Part shown: positions 33,382 through 40,429 of the stretch, in pieces | Position numbering within the stretch: position 1 is the stretch's first letter | How the letters are laid out: every line of letters starts with the position of its first letter | Source of the DNA: JANRKG01 sp033763635 | Lineage (GTDB): Bacteria; Cyanobacteriota; Cyanobacteriia; GCF-001939115 | NCBI GenBank assembly: GCA_033763635.1 | Contig: JANRKG010000008.1 | Coordinates: forward strand, 1-40,429 | Direction of reading: 5' to 3' | DNA length: 40,429 bases | Made by a program: the position numbers and the translations under genes | The notes under the pieces: model-generated | What the model was told of the DNA's origin: nothing | The model's database searches: none | Seen by the model: the letters and a program-made list of their open reading frames with translations, nothing else

Positions 33382-35058
33382 ATGCAACCCCCCATTCCTG
33401 CTGGAACCATTTTGCAAGGGCGATACCATCTCTTCAAGGTATTAGGGCAGGGAGGGTTTGGTCGGACCTATTTAGCAGAAGATCAGGGCCGATTCAATGA
33501 ACGGTGTGTGGTGAAAGAGTACATTCCCATCCAGGGGGATAGCTATTTGCTGGAGAAATCAAAGGAATTGTTTCAGCGGGAGGCGGCGGTTCTTTATCAG
33601 ATTCAGCATCCTCAAATTCCCCAATTTCGGACCCTCTTTGAACAGGGAAGGCGATTATTTCTGGTGCAAGATTATGTGGAAGGCCGGACTTATGGGGATC
33701 TTTTAGAAGAGAAGATGAGGCAGGAACGCCCCTTTTCTGAAGTGGAGGTGGTGTCTTTTCTACAGCAAATGCTTCCGGTTTTACAGTATATCCATAGCAA
33801 AAACATCATTCATCGAGATATCTCTCCAGACAATATTATTTTGCGAGAAACCGATCGTTTGCCTGTCCTGATCGACTTTGGAGTGGTGAAAGAAGCGATC
33901 CATCAGATGAAAGCGACGGCTACTACTCAGGGAACAACCGTAGGTAAAGCGGGATTCGCCCCCAACGAGCAACTTCAGACCGGAAAGGCGTATCCCAGTA
34001 GTGACCTGTATGCCCTGGCTGTAACGGCGATCGTCCTTCTCACAGGTCGCAACCCCCAAGACATGCTGGAGGAGGAGACCCTCACCTGGCACTGGCAACA
34101 GTATGTTCCAGCCTTAAGTCCGCCCCTGGTTCATCTGCTCAATCGGATGATCAATTCTCGTCCCCAGAATCGTTACCAGTCTGCCGAGGAAGTTGCCCAA
34201 GTCCTGCGGAGTCTGACTGGATTGCTCTCCCCAGCCTCCGCTTCTCCAGTCCCAGTGCAAACTACCACCCATCAAGCTCCTACCCTGGTGCAAGCCCCTT
34301 CTGCGCAGAGATCTACCCCTCGACCCACCCCCCCCGCGGCTCGACGATCGCCCGCCCGTCGAACTCCTAGCTGGGTCGGTTGGAGCATTGCGATTGGTGT
34401 TCTTGCCCTCATTGGCATCCTTCCCTGGATTTTTATCCAATCCCTTTTGCAGAGTCGTTCAACCTCCCCATCCAGGGTTGCATCCCCTACCGTTTCTCCC
34501 GCTCCCGCCAGTCCCTCCCCTGAAACAGCCCTGACCTCCCCTACCGTTTCTCCCTCTCCTGCCGTCCCCTCTCCCTCCCCTTCCCCAACTGCCATTACTG
34601 ACTCTGAAGTTTTAGCGATCGGGTCAGGAGAGAAAAGACAGGTCACGGGGCAGATCGGACCCAATCAAGGAAAGCGATACTTGCTCAACGTCCAGGCAAA
34701 TCAGAGAATTGTGGTCAACGTCCTTAAGGGAACAGTTGCCTTAGATGTACGTTTTATCAGTGGTGAAGGAGTAAAAGGCACTCAAACGAATGCCGTGTGG
34801 GAATCTACTCCTCTCACCCAATCGGGAACCTACCAACTCGACATCACTGCCCCTCAAATTAGTGAATACACCTTAGAAGTCAGCTTGCAAGACCCCAGCC
34901 AACTGCCAGCGATCAGTCCTTCCCCTTCTCCAGGGAGTCCAGGATTAATTAGCCCCAATTCCAATCCCAGTCCCAGCCCTGAAAGCAGCCCCAGTCCCAG
35001 CCCTGAAAGCAGCCCTGCCCCAGAGGCAAGCCCCAACCTCACCGTGCCCCCATCTTGA
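33382..35058 (+). CDS. Membrane serine/threonine kinase, one extracytoplasmic beta domain
   Basis: 558 residues. Cytoplasmic kinase domain at about 14-278: glycine loop GQGGFG (22-27), ATP lysine Lys45 (VVKEY), catalytic loop HRDISPDN (Asp146; Ser replaces the usual Lys), DFG at 165-167, and APNEQ in place of APE. A Pro/Arg/Ser-rich juxtamembrane part leads to one membrane helix (331-353). Outside are a Ser/Pro linker, one beta-sandwich of the bacterial pre-peptidase C-terminal type (about 408-505, GQIGPNQGKRYLLNVQANQ) and a C-terminal Ser/Pro repeat (SPSPESS units). It is presumably an envelope-signal receptor kinase; the substrate is unknown. First of two tandem paralogues. Confidence 0.93.
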   Translation: MQPPIPAGTILQGRYHLFKVLGQGGFGRTYLAEDQGRFNERCVVKEYIPIQGDSYLLEKSKELFQREAAVLYQIQHPQIPQFRTLFEQGRRLFLVQDYVEGRTYGDLLEEKMRQERPFSEVEVVSFLQQMLPVLQYIHSKNIIHRDISPDNIILRETDRLPVLIDFGVVKEAIHQMKATATTQGTTVGKAGFAPNEQLQTGKAYPSSDLYALAVTAIVLLTGRNPQDMLEEETLTWHWQQYVPALSPPLVHLLNRMINSRPQNRYQSAEEVAQVLRSLTGLLSPASASPVPVQTTTHQAPTLVQAPSAQRSTPRPTPPAARRSPARRTPSWVGWSIAIGVLALIGILPWIFIQSLLQSRSTSPSRVASPTVSPAPASPSPETALTSPTVSPSPAVPSPSPSPTAITDSEVLAIGSGEKRQVTGQIGPNQGKRYLLNVQANQRIVVNVLKGTVALDVRFISGEGVKGTQTNAVWESTPLTQSGTYQLDITAPQISEYTLEVSLQDPSQLPAISPSPSPGSPGLISPNSNPSPSPESSPSPSPESSPAPEASPNLTVPPS

Positions 35059-35137
35059 GACCCCCAACCTGCTACCTTATTAAAGAAACTCCCTGGTGAT
35101 ATGCAACGGGGCTGTATGGATTCGGGAAAAGACTGTT

Positions 35138-37006
35138 ATGCAACTACCCATCTCGATCGGAACTATCCTACAAAACCGCTACCGGATCATCGAAATTCTG
35201 GGTCAGGGGGGGTTCGGTCGAACGTATTTGGCGGAGGATCAGGGCCGTTTTCGAGAACTCTGTGCCCTAAAGGAATTTATTCCGGCGCAGATGGAAGAAT
35301 ATGCCTTCCAGAAAGCCAAGGAATTATTTCAACGGGAAGCCGCAATTCTCTATCAACTTCAGCATCCTCAAGTTCCCCAATTTCGGGCCTTATTTGAACA
35401 AGATCAACGGCTTTTCCTGGTACAGGATTACGTGCAGGGCAAAACCTTTCAAACTTTGCTCGCAGAGCGGAAACAGCGGGGCTATGCTTTTTCGGAAACG
35501 GAAGTATTGCTCTTTCTCCAGCAAATGTTGTCTGTTTTGACCTACGTTCATAGCTGCAACATTATTCATCGAGATATTTCCCCCGATAACATCATTCTTC
35601 GAGAACAAGACCAGCTTCCTGTTTTGATTGACTTTGGGGTGGTGAAGGAGTTGGCAACCCGAATGCACCTGGGAGCCACGACCCAACCAGCCACGACCGT
35701 CGGCAAACCGGGGTATGCGCCTCCAGAGCAGATGCAGACAGGCCGAGCTTACCCCAGCAGCGATCTTTATGGGCTGGCGGTTACAGCGATCGTTCTTCTT
35801 ACGGGACGGGAACCCCAGGAACTTTTGAACGAGGCCAATCTGACCTGGCACTGGCAACGCTGGATCGCAGTCCATCCCGGTTTTGCCCAAGTCTTAAACC
35901 GGATGCTGAGTCCCCGTGCCACCGATCGCTATCAAAGCGCAGGGGAAGTCCTCCAGGCACTTCAAACCATGCATTCTGCCGTTCCCCCCAACTTGCCAAC
36001 CCAACCCCCGATTCCCGATCCCGTTCCCTCCCAGATGGCAACGATCGCCGTTGGGCGGGCACCCGCAGCCGCCCCCAGTCCCAATCCCCAACCTTCGGAA
36101 CCTTACGTTCCCCTTCCTCGCACTGGTTCCCTGTGGGACGATCCCCTCTCGGTTGCAGCGGTGGGAATTGGGTTGGCCTTAGCGGCAGGATTGGCTTCGT
36201 GGGCCATTGTCAGCGCACTGATTAACCGCCCCATCCCCACTCCCACCCCCACCGAAACCATCGTCGTTAGTCCGACTTCCAGCCCCACCCGCAGTCCAAC
36301 GGTTAGCCCGTCCCCCTCGCCGTCTCCCTCTCCAGTGTCCTTCAGTCAGCGATTACGCATTGCGGCGGGGGAGAACAGTACCGTGAGCGGTTCCCTACGA
36401 GCCAATCAGACCGTCAATTACCTCCTATCCGCAGAACAAGGACAGCAATTGAGCGCAGCCATTGAAAACGAAGGAGTGTTGTTAACCCTGATTGGCCCTG
36501 ACGAACAGCCCATCGAAGGTAGTAGCCGAGTCAATCGCTGGGTCGGTACGCTGCCATTTACGGGAGATTACATCTTGCAATTGCGGCCCATCAAAGGTTT
36601 GTCGAAGGCAGATTATAAGCTGGCGATCGGGTTACAGGCTGCTCCCTCCCCGTCCCCGTCCCCGAGGGTTGACGTACAGGTGATCGATTTTCCGGCAGGG
36701 GAGACCAGTCGCCAAATCACGGGACAGACAAATGTCAGCACCATTAAGCGCTACCTTGTGAATGTGCAAAAGGGACAGACTTTGAATGTGGAGCTGGTTG
36801 ACGGCACTGTCACCCTGGATATTCGCTACCCCGACGGTCGCCTGGTGGAAGAAGCATCGCAGATTCTTTCCTGGCAAGCTCAGGTGGCAACGGGGGGAGA
36901 CTATCAGGTCGATGTGGTAGCCGATCGCGATACTCAATACACGCTGCGGGTCAGCGTCAGCCCTAATGAGAATGGAACCGCTACCCCTGCCAGTCCCTCC
37001 CCTTAA
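35138..37006 (+). CDS. Membrane serine/threonine kinase, two extracytoplasmic beta domains
   Basis: 622 residues from ATG 35138 (MQLPISIGTILQNRYRI), aligned residue for residue with its neighbour over the kinase domain: GQGGFG 22-27, Lys45, HRDISPDN 144-151, DFG 165-167, APPEQ 194-198. One membrane helix (about 338-361) is followed by a Pro/Ser/Thr linker and two pre-peptidase-like beta domains (about 403-500, SLRANQTVNYLLSAEQGQQL; and about 515-612, TNVSTIKRYLVNVQKGQTLN). The second is closer to the single domain of the upstream kinase. It starts 79 bases after that gene, so the pair is a tandem duplication, probably one transcript with bioD. Confidence 0.93.
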   Translation: MQLPISIGTILQNRYRIIEILGQGGFGRTYLAEDQGRFRELCALKEFIPAQMEEYAFQKAKELFQREAAILYQLQHPQVPQFRALFEQDQRLFLVQDYVQGKTFQTLLAERKQRGYAFSETEVLLFLQQMLSVLTYVHSCNIIHRDISPDNIILREQDQLPVLIDFGVVKELATRMHLGATTQPATTVGKPGYAPPEQMQTGRAYPSSDLYGLAVTAIVLLTGREPQELLNEANLTWHWQRWIAVHPGFAQVLNRMLSPRATDRYQSAGEVLQALQTMHSAVPPNLPTQPPIPDPVPSQMATIAVGRAPAAAPSPNPQPSEPYVPLPRTGSLWDDPLSVAAVGIGLALAAGLASWAIVSALINRPIPTPTPTETIVVSPTSSPTRSPTVSPSPSPSPSPVSFSQRLRIAAGENSTVSGSLRANQTVNYLLSAEQGQQLSAAIENEGVLLTLIGPDEQPIEGSSRVNRWVGTLPFTGDYILQLRPIKGLSKADYKLAIGLQAAPSPSPSPRVDVQVIDFPAGETSRQITGQTNVSTIKRYLVNVQKGQTLNVELVDGTVTLDIRYPDGRLVEEASQILSWQAQVATGGDYQVDVVADRDTQYTLRVSVSPNENGTATPASPSP

Positions 37007-37036
37007 CCTTTGCTGCTCCTCCATGAACCCCCATTT

Positions 37037-37738
37037 ATGCTTTCTGACATGAATGATCCCAAGGCGCTTTTAATTGCAGGTACGGATACGGATGCTGGTA
37101 AGACAGTCTTGACGACTGCCCTGGCAGCATACTGGCACACCTACTGTTTGCCCAGAAAATTAGCTTTGTTTAAGCCTGTTCAGTCGGGAGTGGGCGATCG
37201 CGAGTTCTACCAACGCCTCTTTCCGCTTGAACAAACCTTAGAGGAAATCAACCCCCTCTTCTTCGAGGCTCCCCTGGCTCCCCCCTTAGCCGCAGAATTA
37301 GAGGGTCGTCGTGTGGACCTCGATCGGGCATGGCAGACTTTTGAGACCCTCCGCAAACAATATGACTGGGTGTTAGTGGAATCCGCGGGAGGACTGGGAA
37401 CCCCTATCACCAGGGAAACCACCGTCGCTGATCTCGCGTGGGATTGGCATTTACCTACCGTTCTGGTGGTGCCCGTGCGGTTGGGTGCAATTTCCCAGGC
37501 CGTCGCGAATGTTGCCCTGGCTCGTCAAAATCGCGTCTTTCTCAAGGGAATCGTGTTGAACTGCATTCGACCCTGTACGGAAGAAGAAGTTTTGAACTGG
37601 GCACCTGTGAAATTAATCCAGACCCTAACCCAGGTCCCAGTTTTGGGAATTCTGCCCCACTTGGTAGATCCAACCGATCGGGAAAAACTAACCCAGATTG
37701 CCTCTGATCTAGACCTGGAACGCCTGATTCCTGTCTGA
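37037..37738 (+). CDS. bioD: Dethiobiotin synthase
   Basis: ATP-dependent carboxylase closing the ureido ring of dethiobiotin, the penultimate biotin step. The P-loop AGTDTDAGKT (residues about 11-20) and VLVESAGGLGTPI are the family hallmarks; VLNCIRPCTEEE follows. Start: ATG 37037 (MLSDMNDPKALLI) or ATG 37049. It begins about 30 bases after the kinase stop on the same strand, so it is probably read from the kinase transcript. No other biotin gene is in the window. Confidence 0.92.
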   Translation: MLSDMNDPKALLIAGTDTDAGKTVLTTALAAYWHTYCLPRKLALFKPVQSGVGDREFYQRLFPLEQTLEEINPLFFEAPLAPPLAAELEGRRVDLDRAWQTFETLRKQYDWVLVESAGGLGTPITRETTVADLAWDWHLPTVLVVPVRLGAISQAVANVALARQNRVFLKGIVLNCIRPCTEEEVLNWAPVKLIQTLTQVPVLGILPHLVDPTDREKLTQIASDLDLERLIPV

Positions 37739-37798
37739 TTGCAAGCGACATGCTAGGGTGAGAATATCCCCCATTCATCGAAATTTTTTCCTAGCCGT

Positions 37799-39010
37799 AT
37801 GGTCGCCACTCCCCTGTTTCCAACCCTGACGGATTCATCCCGTATTCGCTCGACTATTCAAGCGCTCTACCCTCAGTTGGTTGAATGGCGACGCTATCTG
37901 CACCAGCGTCCCGAATTAGGCTTTCGAGAGCAAATTACAGCAGACTTTATTGCTCAGAAGCTCACGGAATGGGGCATTGACCATCAAACGGGTGTTGCTA
38001 AGACTGGCATTGTCGCAACGATCGCAGGTCGTAAACCCGGTCCCGTCCTAGCCATTCGAGCCGACATGGATGCTTTACCCATTCAAGAGGAAAACGAGGT
38101 TCCCTACCGCTCCCTCCACAATGGGGTGATGCATGCCTGTGGCCACGATGGGCATGTGACGATCGGCCTGGGAACGGCTTACTACCTCTCCCAACATCGA
38201 GACACCTTTGCCGGAACGGTCAAGCTGATTTTTCAACCTGCCGAAGAAGGGCCGGGGGGGGCAAAACCCATGATTGAAGCAGGGGTGTTAGAAAACCCAA
38301 GGGTCGATGCCATTATCGGGCTGCACCTCTGGAATAACCTGCCCCTTGGTACGGTGGGCGTTCGGAGTGGTGCACTGATGGCTGCGGTTGAGTTGTTCGA
38401 TTGCACGATTCAGGGCAAAGGGGGGCACGGGGCCATTCCCCAGCAGACGATCGACTCGATCGTAGTAGGGGCACAGGTTGTGAATGCATTACAAACGATC
38501 GTCGCCCGGAATGTGAATCCGATCGAGTCAGCGGTGGTTACCGTGGGTGAGTTTCATGCAGGGAAAGCCCATAATGTGATTGCTGACACAGCCTTTTTGA
38601 GTGGCACTGTTCGGTATTTCAACCCTCAATACGAAGAATTTTTCAAAACACGAGTCGAACAAATTGTTGCCGGAGTTTGCCAGAGTCACGGAGCAACCTA
38701 CGACCTGAAGTATTCCTCCCTCTATCCTCCTGTCGTGAATGATGCGGGAATTGCCGATCTGGTTCGTTCCGTGGTGGAACAGGTGATTGAAACCCCTGCG
38801 GGTGTCGTTCCTGAATGTCAGACGATGGGCGGTGAAGATATGTCCTTTTTCCTGCGGGCAGTACCGGGATGTTATTTCTTCCTGGGAACTGCGAATGCTG
38901 AACGAAATTTAGCCTATCCCCATCACCATCCCCGATTTGATTTTGATGAAACCGCTCTGGCAACTGGAGTTGAGGTGTTTGTTCGGTGTGTTGAAAAGTT
39001 TTGTCGTTGA
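37799..39010 (+). CDS. M20 family amidohydrolase
   Basis: 403-residue metallopeptidase of the hippurate/IAA-amino-acid hydrolase group (M20D). Metal and catalytic residues appear in AIRADMDALPI, HACGHDGHVT (conserved Cys and His), QPAEEGPGGAKPM and GLHLW; the C-terminal metal histidine is in YPHHHPRFDFDE. The dimerisation domain starts near CTIQGKGGHGAIPQ. It hydrolyses N-acyl amino acids or similar amides; the exact substrate is unknown. 60 bases after bioD; probably a separate unit. Confidence 0.93.
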   Translation: MVATPLFPTLTDSSRIRSTIQALYPQLVEWRRYLHQRPELGFREQITADFIAQKLTEWGIDHQTGVAKTGIVATIAGRKPGPVLAIRADMDALPIQEENEVPYRSLHNGVMHACGHDGHVTIGLGTAYYLSQHRDTFAGTVKLIFQPAEEGPGGAKPMIEAGVLENPRVDAIIGLHLWNNLPLGTVGVRSGALMAAVELFDCTIQGKGGHGAIPQQTIDSIVVGAQVVNALQTIVARNVNPIESAVVTVGEFHAGKAHNVIADTAFLSGTVRYFNPQYEEFFKTRVEQIVAGVCQSHGATYDLKYSSLYPPVVNDAGIADLVRSVVEQVIETPAGVVPECQTMGGEDMSFFLRAVPGCYFFLGTANAERNLAYPHHHPRFDFDETALATGVEVFVRCVEKFCR

Positions 39011-39377
39011 TTGAACTCGATCGCTCGATTCTTTTCGGGTTTGCCTCAGGAGATTTCTTGCATAGGATATCCCATTGGCAAGATTGTAGTGCAGGTATCT
39101 TACCTGCGATGCAAACGAGGCGCTTGTGCTACGCCCGGTATTTCCATTCCCAGAAATCTCCTACAGCGGTTTTCCAATCAATCAGCCACAATGAGCGAAC
39201 CAGCCAAGGGCATGTACATACGGTAATTATGAACTGCGATCGTGGGCAAATAGCAACAAGTTAGCATTGCAACGCTTTGCCGACCACCTTATGTCGCTGT
39301 TTTATCGATAACTTCCCGAACCCAAACATTAAACGCCAGTACAGAAGGTTTATGTACTGCCCCATTGAAAGATCAAG
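39011..39377. other. Non-coding stretch left of the first attC-like site
   Basis: Short frames of 71-87 codons here have no ribosome-binding site or protein-like composition. It holds the palindromic remnant (39048-39162) and may be a gene-less or decayed cassette at the end of the array. Confidence 0.5.
39048..39162. repeat. Palindromic MITE-like remnant
   Basis: Perfect 11-bp terminal arms AGGAGATTTCT (39048-39058) and AGAAATCTCCT (39152-39162) enclose a second hairpin GCAGGTA-TCT-TACCTGC (39091-39107). No coding frame. The nested palindrome looks like a non-autonomous element or an interspersed repeat fragment. Confidence 0.6.
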
Positions 39378-39468
39378 CAGCCCAACGGCTCAAATCAGCG
39401 GCGGTAAGTACCCTCGAACTCAGCACCAGCAGTTCTCACCCGTCCGCTGCATTTGAATTGTTGGGCTG
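39378..39468 (-). repeat. attC-like recombination site 1
   Basis: The ends CAGCCCAAC / GTTGGGCTG match the attC boxes R'' (RYYYAAC) and R' (GTTRRRY). Inside, TCAAAT-CAGCGG-CGG (39390-39404) pairs with CCG-T-CCGCTG-C-ATTTGA (39440-39456), leaving T39443 and C39450 unpaired with six paired bases between them. A mismatched spacer (39387-39389 opposite 39457-39459) lies between outer and inner arms. This matches attC architecture, with two extrahelical bases on one arm and an unpaired central spacer. The bulged arm sets the orientation: the site reads on the minus strand, starting GCCCAACAATTC. Confidence 0.8.
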
Positions 39469-39528
39469 TGAAGTGTATAACAGAATATATAGTACAAACT
39501 AGCAGGCTGAACAAAAGGAGGATTTAAG

Positions 39529-39849
39529 TTGAAACAACAGTTGAAGATTCAGCTTCCCCATCCAGAGCTTGCAGCCTTCTGCCAAAAGTGGAAGATTAAA
39601 GAAATGTCCTTTTTTGGCTCTGTTTTACGGGAGGATTTTCGCTCAGATAGTGACATTGATATCATAGTAAACTTTGAGGACAATTCAACTTGGGGAATTT
39701 TAGAGCTTGTTCGCATGAAACGCGAATTAAAAACGCTGCTAGGACGTGAAGTTGACTTAATAACCAAAAAATCAATTGAGCAAAGCCACAATTGGATTCG
39801 TCGGCAAGAAATTTTAGGAACTGCTCAAATTGTCTATGTCGCGGGATAA
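39529..39849 (+). CDS. mntA: MNT-domain nucleotidyltransferase antitoxin (MntA-like)
   Basis: 106 residues from TTG 39529, which has AAGGAGG seven bases upstream; this strong site decides the start. The minimal nucleotidyltransferase signature GSx10DxD is exact: Gly30-Ser31 in FFGSVLREDF and Asp42-x-Asp44 in SDIDIIV. In characterised pairs MntA neutralises HepT by adding AMP to a tyrosine beside the toxin's active site. Its end overlaps the start of the HEPN gene by 14 bases, so the two are translationally coupled. It lies inside the attC-flanked segment, antisense to the cassette direction. Confidence 0.93.
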   Translation: MKQQLKIQLPHPELAAFCQKWKIKEMSFFGSVLREDFRSDSDIDIIVNFEDNSTWGILELVRMKRELKTLLGREVDLITKKSIEQSHNWIRRQEILGTAQIVYVAG

Positions 39850-40177
39850 TGCATCACTACTTGATATTGTTCAGGCAGGGCAATTAATTCTTCAATTTGC
39901 TCAGGGACTCAGCCGTGATCAACTAGCATCGGATTTACGAACACAATCTGCAATTCTTTATCAAATTGCAATTATGGGAGAGGCAACCAAACGATTGTCT
40001 CGTCAATTCCGGGAACACCACCCAGAAGTCCCTTGGGATGATATCGCAGGGATGCGAGATATTGTTGCCCATCAATATGATCGAATCGATTTAAACATCG
40101 TTTGGCAAGTCATCCAACGAAATATTCCTGAACTGTTGAATGTATTAGTAACTCTACTACCAACTCAAGACACCTAA
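39836..40177 (+). CDS. hepT: HEPN ribonuclease toxin (HepT-like, DUF86)
   Basis: 113 residues from ATG 39836 (MSRDNASLLDIVQAG). The catalytic RNase motif Rx4H is Arg74...His79, and the HxY extension (Tyr81, in MRDIVAHQYDRID) is the tyrosine that MntA modifies in characterised HepT proteins. Helical throughout, no membrane segment. All known functional positions are intact, so the toxin is probably active. It ends 62 bases before the second attC-like site. Confidence 0.93.
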   Translation: MSRDNASLLDIVQAGQLILQFAQGLSRDQLASDLRTQSAILYQIAIMGEATKRLSRQFREHHPEVPWDDIAGMRDIVAHQYDRIDLNIVWQVIQRNIPELLNVLVTLLPTQDT

Positions 40178-40239
40178 GCGATCCCTTTCGGTACTCAACA
40201 GAAGCGATTTGAGTACTGTCCAAACTGAGAACTTAAGCA

Positions 40240-40325
40240 GCCCAACGACCAAGCTCACCGGACGCAGATACTTGTTGCAACCTAACCAACAGCTTTCGAC
40301 GATCCGGTGCAGCGACTGGTTAGCC
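40240..40325 (-). repeat. attC-like recombination site 2
   Basis: Outer boxes GCCCAAC (40240-40246) and GTTAGCC (40319-40325). Read on the minus strand the crossover box is GTTGGGC, a full GTTRRRY match; the other box GGCTAAC misses RYYYAAC at one base. The inner arms GCT-CACCGG-A-CG (40253-40264) pair with 40300-40313, leaving C40310 and A40302 unpaired, about seven paired bases apart and on the same arm as in site 1. The sequences of the two sites differ greatly while structure and polarity agree, which is how attC sites behave. Confidence 0.72.
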
Positions 40326-40338
40326 CTCAGCAAGCATC

Positions 40339-40429
40339 TCATCGCTCAATACGCTCAAGCTCTTCACGAACAACTCTGCGTAATGTTTCCTCTAAAGGTT
40401 CTCGGTTCTGCTGAATATGCTGACGCAAG
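40339..40429 (-). CDS. 3' end of an unidentified gene (cut by window edge)
   Basis: The minus strand is open from the window edge to a TGA at 40339-40341. It encodes a charged helix ending LEETLRRVVREELERIER. The family cannot be recognised from 29 residues. It ends 13 bases before attC-like site 2 and reads in the cassette direction, which is where a cassette gene normally stops. Confidence 0.5.
   Translation of the reverse strand, partial: LRQHIQQNREPLEETLRRVVREELERIER

Larger units (their letters stand above)
39378..40325 (-). mobile_element. Putative integron gene cassette with flanking attC-like sites
   Basis: Two attC-like sites of the same polarity flank one operon. Crossover at the G/TT of each R' box would release a circle of about 860 bp (between 39386 and 40245) containing the MNT/HEPN pair and one attC. 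On the minus strand both sites continue identically as GTTGGGCTGCTT, as expected if every cassette was inserted at the same join. No integrase or attI is visible; both would lie beyond the right edge if the array is a true integron. Confidence 0.72.

Noticed and set aside
33236..33445. 69-codon frame ahead of and overlapping the first kinase
   Set aside because: It contains the hairpin, overlaps the kinase start in another frame, and has no ribosome-binding site.
39001..39264. 71-87-codon plus-strand frames after the M20 gene
   Set aside because: They overlap the M20 3' end and run through the palindromic remnant; the composition is not protein-like.
39378..39468. attC-like site 1 as an ordinary terminator or transposon end
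   Set aside because: No T run follows, the long loop and regularly spaced one-sided bulges do not fit a terminator, and no transposase lies between the two sites.
39378..40325. Reading both attC-like sites in plus orientation, so that the toxin-antitoxin genes would be sense to the cassette
   Set aside because: In both sites the extra unpaired bases are on the right arm of the plus strand, which in known attC sites marks the minus strand as the top (coding-direction) strand.

Overview
This window comes from a cyanobacterial chromosome. Evidence: the HIP1 octamer GCGATCGC recurs (for example at 861, 4116, 10097, 11911, 13954, 16049, 24288, 27666 and 37194). A cytochrome c6-type gene sits at the left edge. 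An NDH-2 dehydrogenase resembling NdbB, a pentapeptide-repeat protein, an SLH-domain surface protein, DUF1400 and 'low-complexity tail' membrane proteins, and serine/threonine kinases with HRDIS catalytic loops are all typical of cyanobacteria. I cannot name the genus.

Left third (1-16128): a truncated cytochrome c6-like gene, tRNA-Ser(GGA), three adjacent PRC-barrel/DUF2382 genes on the minus strand, KDPG aldolase, a small acidic protein, a NurA-type nuclease, a zinc-ribbon ORF that overlaps a HAD hydrolase tail to tail, a pentapeptide-repeat protein, an NDH-2-like flavoprotein, an acetoacetate-decarboxylase-fold protein, a methyltransferase, a hydrophilic protein next to a YghA/YdaD-like SDR, an SLH beta-helix protein and a DUF1400 protein. 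Much of this looks like stress, redox and envelope housekeeping.

Middle (16271-31748): the conserved translation/transcription cluster rimP-nusA-ylxR-infB followed by a membrane protein, all on the minus strand, with a 632-base hole between ylxR and infB and an intrinsic terminator ahead of rimP. Then an alpha/beta-hydrolase-fold protein that lacks its nucleophile, a small HHH-containing protein, a complete polyamine ABC importer operon potA-potD-potB-potC, and the divergent mrdA (PBP2).

Right third (31831-39010): prs, two tandem paralogous membrane serine/threonine kinases with different numbers of extracytoplasmic beta domains, bioD, and an M20 amidohydrolase.

Right edge (39011-40429): the region most worth a second look. 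Two attC-like imperfect palindromes (39378-39468 and 40240-40325) carry RYYYAAC/GTTRRRY ends and the two-bulge asymmetry of integron recombination sites. They bracket an MNT/HEPN (MntA/HepT) toxin-antitoxin pair on the strand opposite to the inferred cassette direction. Another reading frame ends 13 bases from the second site. I read this as the edge of a chromosomal integron cassette array, or an attC cluster without an integrase; any integrase lies outside the window.
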